This document shows positions 42,788 to 50,328 of a DNA stretch of 64,000 nt, one piece after another. A model generated the notes under the pieces. That model did no database searches. It saw nothing but the letters and a program-made list of their open reading frames with translations, and was not told the origin of the DNA. Position 1 is the stretch's first letter, and each line of letters opens with the position of its first letter. The position numbers and the translations under genes are program-made. Source of the stretch: a virus; the IMG/VR virus record IMGVR_UViG_3300017991_000051, positions 105,253 through 169,252 of that record; one strand, 5' to 3'.

Positions 42788-43425
42788 GGGTATCGCTTGT
42801 GCGGAAACTCACGCGTGTCGCTGGGGTATCGCTTCTACGAAGGTTCGTATAGTCATACAGGTTATCGTACTTCTGCCGACTCGCATTCCCGTTCCGGTTA
42901 CCATGAATTATCAGGTTCACACCTGCCATTTGGGGTATCACACGATCATTGGTTCATATCTGTCTAACGGAGAACACTACCAGCATAATTCACATTTTTC
43001 ATCCGGGCATCGATCGAGATATGGTTCACGTTCCAGCGACGGATAACACACTCTTCTTGATTCACTTTCCACCTATGAGTATCAAGTGTTACACAGTTCG
43101 TTTATGATCGACGGGTATCGTGGCGTCATCACCTCGTAATTCAAGGATGGGTATCAATCTCATTCGGACTCACGTCTTGCACAAGGGCAACAATTCATGA
43201 CCGGTTCACACAGTATCTGCGGGCAACACCTTGCAGTCGGTTCGTTCGGGCTGTGTGGGTAACGTCTTTAGGATAACTCACACTGGTCATATGGGCAGCA
43301 ACCTCATGTAGGTTCACGCTTCTGATACGGGTATCGTACTTATGCTGGTTCGTGCGCGGTATAAGGGTGTCACTGATAATATAACTCGTACTGGGAATCT
43401 GGGTACCACAACTCCGATAACTAAG
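42788..43425. repeat. Phased 18-nt repeat array, block 1
   Basis: Thirty-six short cores follow each other at an exact 18-nt pitch, with a single 1-nt slip between 42914 and 42933. Two core types alternate: A is GGGTATCR (starts 42788, 42824, 42860 ... 43401) and B is RRYTCRY (42806, 42842, 42878 ... 43383, last degenerate at 43419). The 10-11 nt between cores vary freely. In A, G1 and C7 are invariant in 18 of 18; in B, T4 and the purine at position 6 are invariant. Stop codons occur in all plus frames, so it is not one coding repeat despite a GY[RH]xxx/GSHxxx look in parts. It ends at the stop codon of the 43421 gene and stands just upstream of the 42740-42768 promoter. No CDS is supported in it. 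Confidence 0.9.
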
Positions 43426-44116
43426 ATTTTAACGTACACCACCACCGCCCGCTGCCGCCCGCGTAGCTCAATGCCTCCCAACGACAACCGAGAGCGCGGT
43501 CGTAAAGCTGTCTGTGCTGATGCCAGTGCCCGAAATACCATAGCGATGGCCTATACATTTTGAGGATATGCGACAGCGCCTTCCGGCATCCATCATACAT
43601 CCTGAACGAACAGTACTTGACGTCGAACTCCTCCGGACAAGTATGACTGATCACAATATCCACCCGGAGGTTCGGGTCCAGTGCATCCACCTCCGCGTAG
43701 CTGATCATCTCTTCCGGAAACCAGTCCAGCCCGATAGTCCGGTACTCCTTATCGTAGGAGGCGGCGCCTCCCATGAAGAGCACGACCCGGCCGTCCGGCA
43801 ACTCCAGTGTAGAGCCGCGGGGCTTGTAGATGACCCGCGGCCAAAACTCGTCGGTGTCGCGCAGGCCCAAGGACTCATGGTCCTCGTGGTTACCGTCGCA
43901 CCAGTAGAGCGTTGTACCCTCCGGCATTTTCGGATGCTTTGGGAGACGCCCTGCACGTATGTGCCGTTGCCGATAGTCCGGCTCCTCCATTCTCGGCCAG
44001 TAGCCGAAATCGCCGCATTGGAGAATGATGTTCGGGCGCTTCTTGTTCACCAACGTGTTCAATGCGCCCCACTCGCCATGGACGTCTCCCATCACCATGA
44101 TATCAATATTGTTCAT
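43421..44116 (-). CDS. Calcineurin-like metallophosphoesterase flanked by repeat arrays
   Basis: 231 residues with all metal-binding blocks: MGDVHGEW (residues 9-16), CGDFGYW, DGNHEDHE, ISHTCPEE and FGHWHQH. This is a complete set, unlike the 5968 paralogue. The closest role classes are nucleic-acid or nucleotide phosphoesterases. The start codon at 44116 has only a weak Shine-Dalgarno, inside the 18-nt array. Block 1 begins at its stop and block 2 at its start, so gene and array form one unit. No promoter is seen directly before it; it would be read from tRNA-Ala. Confidence 0.85.
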   Translation of the reverse strand: MNNIDIMVMGDVHGEWGALNTLVNKKRPNIILQCGDFGYWPRMEEPDYRQRHIRAGRLPKHPKMPEGTTLYWCDGNHEDHESLGLRDTDEFWPRVIYKPRGSTLELPDGRVVLFMGGAASYDKEYRTIGLDWFPEEMISYAEVDALDPNLRVDIVISHTCPEEFDVKYCSFRMYDGCRKALSHILKMYRPSLWYFGHWHQHRQLYDRALGCRWEALSYAGGSGRWWCTLKS

Positions 44117-44123
44117 TACACTC

Positions 44124-44330
44124 GGTTCTCACTATGCATCCAACTCATGTCGTCGTTCTGGGCATCGTTCTCGGTTAGGTTCACACGGTCGCCTCGGGGG
44201 CAACACCTACTCGGCGGTTTGTACGGTTATTGTGGGTATCATAGACACGATGACTCGCACTAGCTCATCGGGTAACAACTACAAAGCGGCTCGTACACTC
44301 CCGACGGGTATTATTCAAATCACGACTGGT
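44124..44330. repeat. Phased 18-nt repeat array, block 2
   Basis: Twelve more A/B cores at 18-nt pitch: A at 44124, 44160, 44198, 44234, 44270, 44306 and B at 44142, 44178, 44216, 44252, 44288, 44324 (the last is inside the tRNA-Ala 3' end and is degenerate). There is one 2-nt slip between 44178 and 44198. It fills the interval between tRNA-Ala and the phosphoesterase start. Same cores as block 1, so one family. Confidence 0.85.
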
Positions 44331-44402
44331 GGAGGCAGAGGGATTCGAACCCACGGCCCCAAGCTTGCAAAGCTCGTGCTCTACCAACTGAGCTATGCCC
44401 CC
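44327..44402 (-). tRNA. tRNA-Ala (UGC anticodon)
   Basis: Acceptor GGGGGCA/TGCCTCC (one G-U), anticodon stem CGAGC/GCTTG with loop TTTGCAA, anticodon UGC; T-loop TTCGAAT. CCA is encoded at 44327-44329. The upstream CDS stop TAG is positions 8-10 of the tRNA. Confidence 0.9.
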
Positions 44403-44584
44403 ATTTCACGCTTCTCACCGAACACTGGTTCGGTCTCCTCGGCGCCTAACCGTTTCCCCGACCATCTCCCGATGCGGAGCAGACACTTCAGGCACTGATG
44501 CTCGCTGACACCATCGTAATGGTCCGGCGAGTCATAAGGGTACTCAACGTCTATCATCAATGTTCCGCACTCGGGACACTTCAT
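44393..44584 (-). CDS. Small zinc-ribbon protein
   Basis: 63 residues, start ATG 44584. CPEC near the N-terminus and CLKC at about residue 31 form a two-knuckle zinc ribbon. The C-terminus runs into tRNA-Ala; its TAG stop is U8-A9-G10 of the tRNA. Function unknown. Confidence 0.6.
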   Translation of the reverse strand: MKCPECGTLMIDVEYPYDSPDHYDGVSEHQCLKCLLRIGRWSGKRLGAEETEPVFGEKREMGA

Positions 44585-44585
44585 G

Positions 44586-45002
44586 TTACCACGCTAACCC
44601 TATTCTGACGCCGTAAGGATGCCTTGAGGCGGAGAACCCGCCGTACACGCCCAGCTCAATGTCGTAGTCGCCGATCACGTCGTTGAAGACGGTCGAAGCT
44701 CCGTACGCGAGCGTAATGCGCAGGCCGTGATCGTCCTCGAACTTGTAGAAGGGGACAACGGCACCAAGGTCCAACTTGAGCAGGTCCTTGTATCCGATCA
44801 TGGAGAACATGCCGTAGCACGCATACTCCATACTCTCCACCTCGTCCGAGTAGGAACATAGTCCCGCGCTGAGACAGTGGTAGTTCGAGGTGTTGAAGTC
44901 CTCGATCGACTTAATCACCCACAGGCCGGATTCCTCCTCCGCCTGAACGGTGCCGACGATGCTGAAAAGCACCAGCAATGCGATAAACAACGCTCTCTTC
45001 AT
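44586..45002 (-). CDS. Exported small beta-barrel-like protein
   Basis: 138 residues. Signal peptide MKRALFIALLVLFSIVGTVQA with an Ala-Glu cleavage site, and GGAGG at the start. The mature part has alternating polar/hydrophobic strands and Gly/Tyr/Asp turns (GLRITLAYGASTVFND, then YDIELGVYGGFSAS), ending in an aromatic residue (IGLAW), which is typical of outer-membrane beta-barrels. Perhaps host-surface modification or superinfection exclusion; inference only. Confidence 0.6.
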   Translation of the reverse strand: MKRALFIALLVLFSIVGTVQAEEESGLWVIKSIEDFNTSNYHCLSAGLCSYSDEVESMEYACYGMFSMIGYKDLLKLDLGAVVPFYKFEDDHGLRITLAYGASTVFNDVIGDYDIELGVYGGFSASRHPYGVRIGLAW

Positions 45003-45020
45003 CGTTCCTCCTTCTTCTTC

Positions 45021-45137
45021 TCATCTGTTCGCCGCAATCCGGCGGGGATGCTCTATATAGGGCTCCCCGCTGAACTTGCGCGTCTGACCGGCGTGAGCTT
45101 TCTCCGCCAGCTTATCAACTTCCGCTGTCGACAGCAT
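45021..45137 (-). CDS. Mini-protein resembling the start of a RelA/SpoT-type HD domain
   Basis: 38 residues, start ATG 45137 with a strong GGAGGAG. It contains KLAEKAHAGQTRKFSGEPYI followed by EHPRRIA, matching the first helices of the HD hydrolase domain of (p)ppGpp synthetase/hydrolase proteins (AHxGQxRK, GEPYxxHP). It stops (TGA) before the catalytic HD residues, so it is too short for activity. Either a remnant of a deleted gene or a small binder. It overlaps the preceding CDS end by 23 nt. Confidence 0.55.
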   Translation of the reverse strand: MLSTAEVDKLAEKAHAGQTRKFSGEPYIEHPRRIAANR

Positions 45138-45318
45138 CGTTCTCCTCCTTCTCGATGGCCGCCGCAGCCGCCTCAGCCTTCTCCGCCTTCAACCGTGCAA
45201 TCTGCACCTCGATAGCCTCAAGCTTCTTCACCGACATGGGATCGGTATCGGAATACAGCGTATGCCGTATCGCGTACAATTCCTCCAACGATGGTTCATT
45301 CGGATGTGGCATTATCAT
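45115..45318 (-). CDS. Small helical protein, unknown
   Basis: 67 residues from ATG 45318 (MIMPHPNEPSLEELYAIRHT), with AAAGG upstream; longer reading at 45342 rejected. Charged helices (SVKKLEAIEVQIARLKAEKA), probably a coiled coil. It overlaps both neighbours by about 23 nt, consistent with coupled translation. Confidence 0.55.
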   Translation of the reverse strand: MIMPHPNEPSLEELYAIRHTLYSDTDPMSVKKLEAIEVQIARLKAEKAEAAAAAIEKEENDAVDSGS

Positions 45319-45907
45319 GCGCCTTTCTTCTGTAGAGTACAAACCAATGGTCGACCATGTCGTCTTTTATGACGATCTCTTGACGGTATGGTGCCCGCCC
45401 AAGCGTGTGCCACGCGAACGGGTCACCAGTCCGATCAGTCATCAAATATGACCACGCGTCATGCTCCTGTATCGGCTCCGGCGGATGCATTCCCAAAAAC
45501 GGTACGCCAACGATCTCATATCCGTCAGGGGCCGTGGGTTTGATCGGACATTTTTCCGCCTGCTCCTCAATGAACCGCATATACGACTTCAGCGCCTGCT
45601 CCTGCTGCGCCTTCGTCATCACCATGGTCTTATCGGATATTAAGCATAGCGCTGTCACCGGGATAAGCTGTTCGTCAGTCGCACCCAGTTGTTTACACAT
45701 CTGGACCCGATCGAGGATCTGCTCCGTCGTTCGGAACGGTTTCGGCGGGATCTTGAAGTCCGCTATGAACTCCACCTCGCACTGTTGGCAGATATGCGCC
45801 TTCATGACCGGCACAGCCTCCTTCACCGTCGAAGGGTGGCCGAACAGCAATGCGCCCGGTGCCTCCTCCACGTTGAATGTCTCTCCACATTTATTGCATA
45901 CTGGCAT
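45296..45907 (-). CDS. Zinc-ribbon protein, unknown
   Basis: 203 residues, start ATG 45907 with GGAGGAG. N-terminal CNKC and, about 35 residues later, CQQC form a zinc ribbon; an alpha/beta body follows with YEIVGVPFLGMHPPEPIQEH. No catalytic signature. Part of the dense small-gene region. Confidence 0.55.
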   Translation of the reverse strand: MPVCNKCGETFNVEEAPGALLFGHPSTVKEAVPVMKAHICQQCEVEFIADFKIPPKPFRTTEQILDRVQMCKQLGATDEQLIPVTALCLISDKTMVMTKAQQEQALKSYMRFIEEQAEKCPIKPTAPDGYEIVGVPFLGMHPPEPIQEHDAWSYLMTDRTGDPFAWHTLGRAPYRQEIVIKDDMVDHWFVLYRRKAHDNATSE

Positions 45908-45919
45908 CTTGCTCCTCCT

Positions 45920-46294
45920 TTAGTTCGCGTCCATCAACCAATATCCCTTGCCACATACTTCGGTAAGCCCCTGATCCATCAAGGTCGTTTGCTTCTCGTA
46001 GAAGGGACAGTGGTGGCAGTAGTTTCTCGTCAAGCCCGTATAATACCATGCCCTGAAATGGGCTAGCAGGCAGAACACCTGTCCCCGCCCCCTATCCCCG
46101 ATCTCCATCCTGTAACCGGGCCAGCCGTCCCACTTCCCCGTAGGACCCTGTTTGCCGTTGATGATGGTTCTGAAATCAAAATCCTTGTGGATATCATCTA
46201 CAAGATCTCGGAAACTCATCTCCCTATGGAAAGGAACCGTTTCTTCGCTCGACTTGAGTATACCCCTGTGAAGGATTTGAGTCATAACTACCAT
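45920..46294 (-). CDS. Small Cys/Trp/Gly-rich protein, unknown
   Basis: 124 residues; starts at 46294 and at 46285 are both possible. Four Cys residues (CLLAHF, CHHC, CGKG) could bind a metal; KQGPTGKWDGWPGYRMEIGD is Gly/Trp-rich. No family recognised. Confidence 0.5.
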   Translation of the reverse strand: MVVMTQILHRGILKSSEETVPFHREMSFRDLVDDIHKDFDFRTIINGKQGPTGKWDGWPGYRMEIGDRGRGQVFCLLAHFRAWYYTGLTRNYCHHCPFYEKQTTLMDQGLTEVCGKGYWLMDAN

Positions 46295-46311
46295 CCCCGC
46301 TTAGGGTGCCG

Positions 46312-46949
46312 CTACTCTTCCGTTCGATTCTTCCGGTGCCACAGGAACATCGCGCGGTTGGCAATGTCCACTTCCTTATCCCCGCCAGCGTGGCGGACCC
46401 GGATGGCATCGTCCTGCATGTCCTGCGCGATCTCCTGGACGGGATCCGTATCCCAGCCTCTCGCGCCCTGCTCGCCCCGTTCACGCAACCGCTTCTTCAT
46501 CTCGATTGCGAATGTGTCAACTGCATCATCCAATGCTGTCCTCACGTCACCCTCCTTAGATTTTGTAGCGTTGCTACCCGATGTTTCCTTGTACAGCGGC
46601 AGGCTCTTGAAGAACGCCGGCCACTCCTCGCGGGGAGCAAACACCAGCGAAACCGGCTGATTATCCAGCGCAGACTCAGTCATTATCCGGTATACAAGGC
46701 GCTGCTCCAACGCTATTCCTTGCGCCCTCTCAAACTCCTCTTCCGTAACCCGGCACACAACTTTGCGAAATGACTTGTGTACCCATTCCATGGTATCTTC
46801 AACCGCTTTACCGACGGTAACTTGGCTGTCCATCCAGTTCATAGGGTTGGTAAACGTCAATACCCGCCGAGTGAAGCATGCGCCGCACCGAGTATGGCGT
46901 GGCCCAAGTCCACCGAGTCAAGTATCAGTATGTACATCTTCAACGCCAT
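46312..46949 (-). pseudogene. PTH2-like gene interrupted by a frameshift
   Basis: A frame opens at ATG 46949 with AAGGTGG upstream and reads MALKMYILILDSVDLGHAIL then GAAHASLGGY before a TGA at 46857-46859. The next frame, entered by a -1 shift near 46858, continues LTFTNPMNW and then SFRKVVCRVTEEEFERAQ and ESALDNQPVSLVFAPREEW. Together these match the peptidyl-tRNA hydrolase 2 fold as found in phages. Restoring one T in TATTGACG would join them. A C-terminal helical domain (TFAIEMKKRLRERGEQG, then DKEVDIANRAMFLWHRKN) follows. Either a real frameshift, a sequencing error or recoding; not a usual slippery site. Confidence 0.7.
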
Positions 46950-47378
46950 CTACGCCACCTTTTTCACCTTTCGTTTAATTAGTGTCGGCGCCAACTGACT
47001 GAACAGATGCTTACCGTCCACGCTACCCCACGCCTTCCTCGTAACACTCTCCGCGTCGGCTCTCCCTTCAGGCCCCAACAACTTGCACGCGCATGTAACG
47101 CGCGCATTAAACGGTTTCAATCCCCTGTCGTGGAGAAAGCACTTACCCGTCGATGTGCTGTAGAAGATGCAGTAGCCGGACGCATAGTTGTCCGCCGGCC
47201 TCACGATGTTCGTATCAATGCCAACAATGTCGGCCTCCAGCAGTGACCGGTACCCCGCGGCCACGATCGCCTCAATCTCCGAGGGGAGCGCCCAGCAGGG
47301 CGTATCGCACATCTTCCGGCACGCGCTACAGGCGCACTCGTTGACCTCGAAGTCAACACCCATGATTCGCTCGATCAT
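46950..47378 (-). CDS. Cys-cluster metal-binding protein
   Basis: 142 residues, start ATG 47378. Clustered cysteines CACSACRKMCDTPC near the N-terminus and GYCIFYSTSTGKCFLHDRGL, CACK later resemble the YkgJ/CxxCxxCC family of putative zinc- or iron-chelating proteins. Basic C-terminus (LIKRKVKKVA). Stop abuts the start of the PTH2-like gene. Confidence 0.55.
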   Translation of the reverse strand: MIERIMGVDFEVNECACSACRKMCDTPCWALPSEIEAIVAAGYRSLLEADIVGIDTNIVRPADNYASGYCIFYSTSTGKCFLHDRGLKPFNARVTCACKLLGPEGRADAESVTRKAWGSVDGKHLFSQLAPTLIKRKVKKVA

Positions 47379-47761
47379 TCCTCTTCCCTCCCCTTATCGT
47401 GCTCCGACACGTAGTCGTTCGCGTACGACCCGGCGTGGTACGTTTTGGGATTCCGTTTGCGAAACTCGTCACATGTCTTCTTCTCCGGATCCTCGATGCA
47501 TCCGCGGAAACGGCAGAACCACCGCCTGTCCTTGAACTTCATCTTGCTGCGGAGGTACTCACAAGCCGTACAGTGCTCGTCCTCTTTCTCCTCCAACGCC
47601 TTACGTATATCCTGTGCCAGTTGTACCGAAAACTCTCTGACTTCAACACACGCCCAACCTTCGGGAATCCACGCCCGCTTGAACTTACAACGCTCACGCG
47701 TAGCATTCAGCTTCTCCTCGATCAAACCCTCGAGTACACCCTCTTGCGTTTCACTAATCAT
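47375..47761 (-). CDS. Cys-rich small protein, unknown
   Basis: 128 residues from ATG 47761 with GGAGGAGG. N-terminal helices, then CTACEYLRSKMKFKDRRWFC, CRFRGC-like Cys positions, and KTCDEF, a probable zinc site. Overlaps the next start by 4 nt. No family recognised. Confidence 0.55.
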   Translation of the reverse strand: MISETQEGVLEGLIEEKLNATRERCKFKRAWIPEGWACVEVREFSVQLAQDIRKALEEKEDEHCTACEYLRSKMKFKDRRWFCRFRGCIEDPEKKTCDEFRKRNPKTYHAGSYANDYVSEHDKGREEE

Positions 47762-47810
47762 TATTTCCTCCTCCACGAACACTACCGCTCATTTTTCAGA
47801 AGCACCTACG

Positions 47811-47885
47811 GAGCACCAGGCGAGGCTCGAACTCGCGGTCTCCAGCATGGCACGCTGGCGCTCTGCCAATTAAGCTACTGGTGCT
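47811..47885 (-). tRNA. tRNA-Gly (GCC anticodon)
   Basis: Acceptor AGCACCA/TGGTGCT, anticodon stem CCAGC/GCTGG with loop GTGCCAT, anticodon GCC; T-loop TTCGAGC. CCA not encoded. The upstream CDS stop shares its last two bases with the tRNA 5' end. Confidence 0.9.
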
Positions 47886-48183
47886 ATTTGGATATGTACC
47901 ATACGCCGTTGCTGAAGACGACGGTGCGGGCTTCGCCATAAACGTGGTAGAAGTTAGTACCGCAGAGTGTAACCACACTGGCGTATGTGTTGGTGCGTGA
48001 AATGTAGCGCACAAGTGTCGGCACCGCGTTAGTATCAATATGCGCCGGCCACACATCATGGCCTGGGTTGCCGGGAACGACATCCCGGACAGATGAGATA
48101 CCTGCCACGATGTGGCTAACCGCTACTGCGCCCAGTATGGCCATCGCAAACAGCACCCACAGTATCAAACTTAATCCTTTCAT
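47884..48183 (-). CDS. Small exported or membrane protein
   Basis: 99 residues from ATG 48183 behind AAGGAGG (which directly follows the tRNA-Asp CCA). N-terminal hydrophobic segment MKGLSLILWVLFAMAILGAV is a signal peptide or membrane anchor. The rest is Thr/Asn/Val-rich (TNAVPTLVRYISRTNTYASV), like the fibre-region exported proteins. Stop overlaps tRNA-Gly by two bases. Confidence 0.6.
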   Translation of the reverse strand: MKGLSLILWVLFAMAILGAVAVSHIVAGISSVRDVVPGNPGHDVWPAHIDTNAVPTLVRYISRTNTYASVVTLCGTNFYHVYGEARTVVFSNGVWYISK

Positions 48184-48194
48184 ATTTCCTCCTT

Positions 48195-48271
48195 TGGCGG
48201 AGACGGCGAGACTTGAACTCGCACCGCCTTGATCGACAATCAAGTGCTCTAGCCTATTGAGCTACGCCTCC
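48195..48271 (-). tRNA. tRNA-Asp (GUC anticodon)
   Basis: Acceptor GGAGGCG/CGTCTCC (one G-U), anticodon stem CTTGA/TCAAG, loop TTGTCGA, anticodon GUC. CCA encoded at 48195-48197, immediately followed by the Shine-Dalgarno of the next gene. Confidence 0.9.
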
Positions 48272-48272
48272 T

Positions 48273-48905
48273 CTACTCCGTAGTACCATATAATGGTATT
48301 TCCTGCGCCCGCTCGTTTAGCATTTTTGCTACGCCGTGGAGCGACTCGCAGACCGCAGCACCCCGTTTTCGTACGAGGGATGCCACCGCCTGCATGGATT
48401 TTATCTGTCCGGTCGTAAACGTATCCTTTTCGTCCACGCAAAGGAAGCAGAAAATGGTATGATCAGGATTCTGTACAGCATCCTCCACCAGTTCCGCGAC
48501 CGCGTATACGCCCGTCATCTTCGATGTAAGTACGTAGAGGTAGTAGTTGCATACTTCCTCCCGTTGCCGGATCTCCTCCTTCTGACACTCCGGAGTCCAG
48601 TCATCGACCACGGGGTTGAAATAGGAGAGGTTCTCCGTATCCAACATCTTGATCAGATCGTCACGCCACTTCGATCCGTTACAGGTCCCGCCGAGGAAGA
48701 CACGGACGCGCTTGGCGTCCGGATCCTGCTCCAACAGGCGCCGCATTGCATTCAGTTCATTACGACGCTGGTCGTATACGTACTGACTGCGGACTTCGGT
48801 AGCATCCATACTCCCCGTCGCAGGGTGATGCTCTCTCAGGTGTTCCCTCAAATCATACTCGGGAACCAAGTCGTCACAGATCTTACACACGAAGTATTTC
48901 GGCAC
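48273..48905 (-). CDS. Zinc-finger plus nucleoside deoxyribosyltransferase-like protein
   Basis: 210 residues, GTG start 48905 with GGGAGG. The N-terminus carries a C2H2-type finger: CKICDDL then LREHLREHH. From about residue 67, VFLGGTCNGSKWRDDLIKML, FNPVVDDW and a QREEVCNYYLYVLTSKMTG stretch followed by VAELVED match the nucleoside 2-deoxyribosyltransferase-like fold; compare 34408-34914. Substrate unknown. Stop lies one base before tRNA-Asp. Confidence 0.7.
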   Translation of the reverse strand: MPKYFVCKICDDLVPEYDLREHLREHHPATGSMDATEVRSQYVYDQRRNELNAMRRLLEQDPDAKRVRVFLGGTCNGSKWRDDLIKMLDTENLSYFNPVVDDWTPECQKEEIRQREEVCNYYLYVLTSKMTGVYAVAELVEDAVQNPDHTIFCFLCVDEKDTFTTGQIKSMQAVASLVRKRGAAVCESLHGVAKMLNERAQEIPLYGTTE

Positions 48906-49358
48906 TTATCCTCCCAGTAGTGAAAATGCAACCCACATCAGTATGAGGTGCATGGTGTTGTCGACTGCAATGTACACGGGCGCGACGAAGAAGGCCCTCG
49001 GACTGAATGCCTCGACCTCTACCTCGCCGTACGACGCCTTCCGTGTACGCATCACGGCCCCGAAGCTGGTCTGCTTGATCAGCTTCCCCCACCAGGCCGC
49101 CAGACTCCAGCGGTCGATCGGGAAGTGGGTAACATATGCCACGACGAATGCGACGGGCCACGAGAGCCCGGGATCGAACGTACGCCATCCGGCGACGACG
49201 ACACACGTCGCCACCGCCGTCGAGTACAGAAAACAATGCAGCGCGCACCCCGCCTGCCCCGCGTAACTGTGTTTCGACTTGTTCACGGCTTGGTAGTCAT
49301 TTTGTAGGATGTAGTCTCCCACAAGATGGCCGATGAGTAGCGCTATGTTGTTGTACAT
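48906..49358 (-). CDS. Membrane protein, DUF3307-like
   Basis: 150 residues. Opening LLIGHLVGDYILQND with a conserved HxxxDxxLQ, then KSKHSYAGQAGCALHCFLYS, match the DUF3307 pattern. Three to four hydrophobic segments predict an integral membrane protein. Role unknown. Stop and next start are adjacent. Confidence 0.65.
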   Translation of the reverse strand: MYNNIALLIGHLVGDYILQNDYQAVNKSKHSYAGQAGCALHCFLYSTAVATCVVVAGWRTFDPGLSWPVAFVVAYVTHFPIDRWSLAAWWGKLIKQTSFGAVMRTRKASYGEVEVEAFSPRAFFVAPVYIAVDNTMHLILMWVAFSLLGG

Positions 49359-49367
49359 ATGTCCTCC

Positions 49368-49802
49368 CTACGCTGGTTGATTCACGAGTCCGGGCGTACC
49401 GGACGCCACCGCATCGTTGATCCTGTCGAACAGGCCCTTCACCTTGCGCCCAACGCCCTTCCCCCCGTTCGCCCGCGCCGCACGTACGATCTCCAACTCC
49501 TGCTCGAGAATTGGAACACGATCCGAGTCTCGATCCTCGTCGTGAGTGAAGAGATCGATCAAACACTCGCCCTCCTGTTCTGCCCACGCCAGATACTTGT
49601 CGGGTACAATCATTCCGTGATCGAGCAACCACACCACGACGCCGAAGCGCGCCCGCGGATAAAACGAACACGCTTCGGCACGCAATACATCGTGCATGCA
49701 CTTCTCCACGTGCCGCTGTTGCGGTTTATGGATATCCGGAATCGAATGCATTAGATCCCAGCAGGCATCACTACTACAACTTTCAGGCCCCCATGCACCC
49801 AT
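49368..49802 (-). CDS. DUF4259-like protein
   Basis: 144 residues, beginning MGAWGPESCSSDACWDLM, which has the MGxWG opening and following Asp pattern of DUF4259. Charged helical C-terminus. In bacteria such proteins are of unknown function. Confidence 0.55.
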   Translation of the reverse strand: MGAWGPESCSSDACWDLMHSIPDIHKPQQRHVEKCMHDVLRAEACSFYPRARFGVVVWLLDHGMIVPDKYLAWAEQEGECLIDLFTHDEDRDSDRVPILEQELEIVRAARANGGKGVGRKVKGLFDRINDAVASGTPGLVNQPA

Positions 49803-49805
49803 TTA

Positions 49806-50036
49806 CTATTTCTCCTTCAGTTTCACATCTTCCAATTTGTCGGGGAAGCAGCCGCATGCCTCTTCCTCCACCCACTTCTCATCAGCCCACACTTCCTCGA
49901 AGTCCGACAGCGTGGCGTCCGGCACAGCCTCCTGCAGGTCAGGAATGAGCCGCAGGCTGTGACCACCGACGCTCACCTTGCCATCGATGTACAGTTGTTC
50001 CCAGTCGTCACACTTGACGATCACATACTTCTTCAT
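49806..50036 (-). CDS. Small acidic protein, unknown
   Basis: 76 residues from ATG 50036 (ATG 50039 also possible) with GGAGG. MKKYVIVKCDDWEQLYIDGK then an acidic stretch with two Cys (EEEACGCFPDKLED). Overlaps the end of the preceding gene by about 30 nt. Confidence 0.55.
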   Translation of the reverse strand: MKKYVIVKCDDWEQLYIDGKVSVGGHSLRLIPDLQEAVPDATLSDFEEVWADEKWVEEEACGCFPDKLEDVKLKEK

Positions 50037-50304
50037 CATGATACCTCCGATAATTTGATATTGCATAATGCAGCTGTCGGCGCCATATGCCAATCGCCGC
50101 CGCCCGCCTCGCCAGCTCCTTGAACACATTACGTGCGTTCTGTTCGATCAGCCCGTGTTCGCGTGATGTGGCGGGCATGATCCCGCCATTTCTTATCGGT
50201 CCGGTACAGACGGTACGATCGTACTCCTCCGTCCGCCGATGATACTCCTCTGCCAACGCCTGTAGTTCAAGACTCGGTTGAAAGAATACTCCGTCAATTT
50301 GCAT
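50008..50304 (-). CDS. Small helical basic protein, unknown
   Basis: 98 residues from ATG 50304 behind GGAGGAGG. Starts MQIDGVFFQPSLELQALAEE; the rest is helical and basic with a YHRRTEEYDRTV segment. No known motif. Confidence 0.55.
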   Translation of the reverse strand: MQIDGVFFQPSLELQALAEEYHRRTEEYDRTVCTGPIRNGGIMPATSREHGLIEQNARNVFKELARRAAAIGIWRRQLHYAISNYRRYHDEEVCDRQV

Positions 50305-50328
50305 GATCCTCCTCCAAAGTTCTGTTTG

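Noticed and set aside
42374-42967. Plus-strand frame running into the 18-nt array with GY[RH]xxx/GSHxxx repeats
   Set aside because: The first part is antisense to the coiled-coil gene; the repeat frame is broken by a slip at 42932 and by many stop codons beyond, so a real repeat protein is not supported.
42788-44330. CRISPR array
   Set aside because: Conserved units are only about 7-8 nt, spacing is 10-11 nt and two core types alternate; no cas gene is present.
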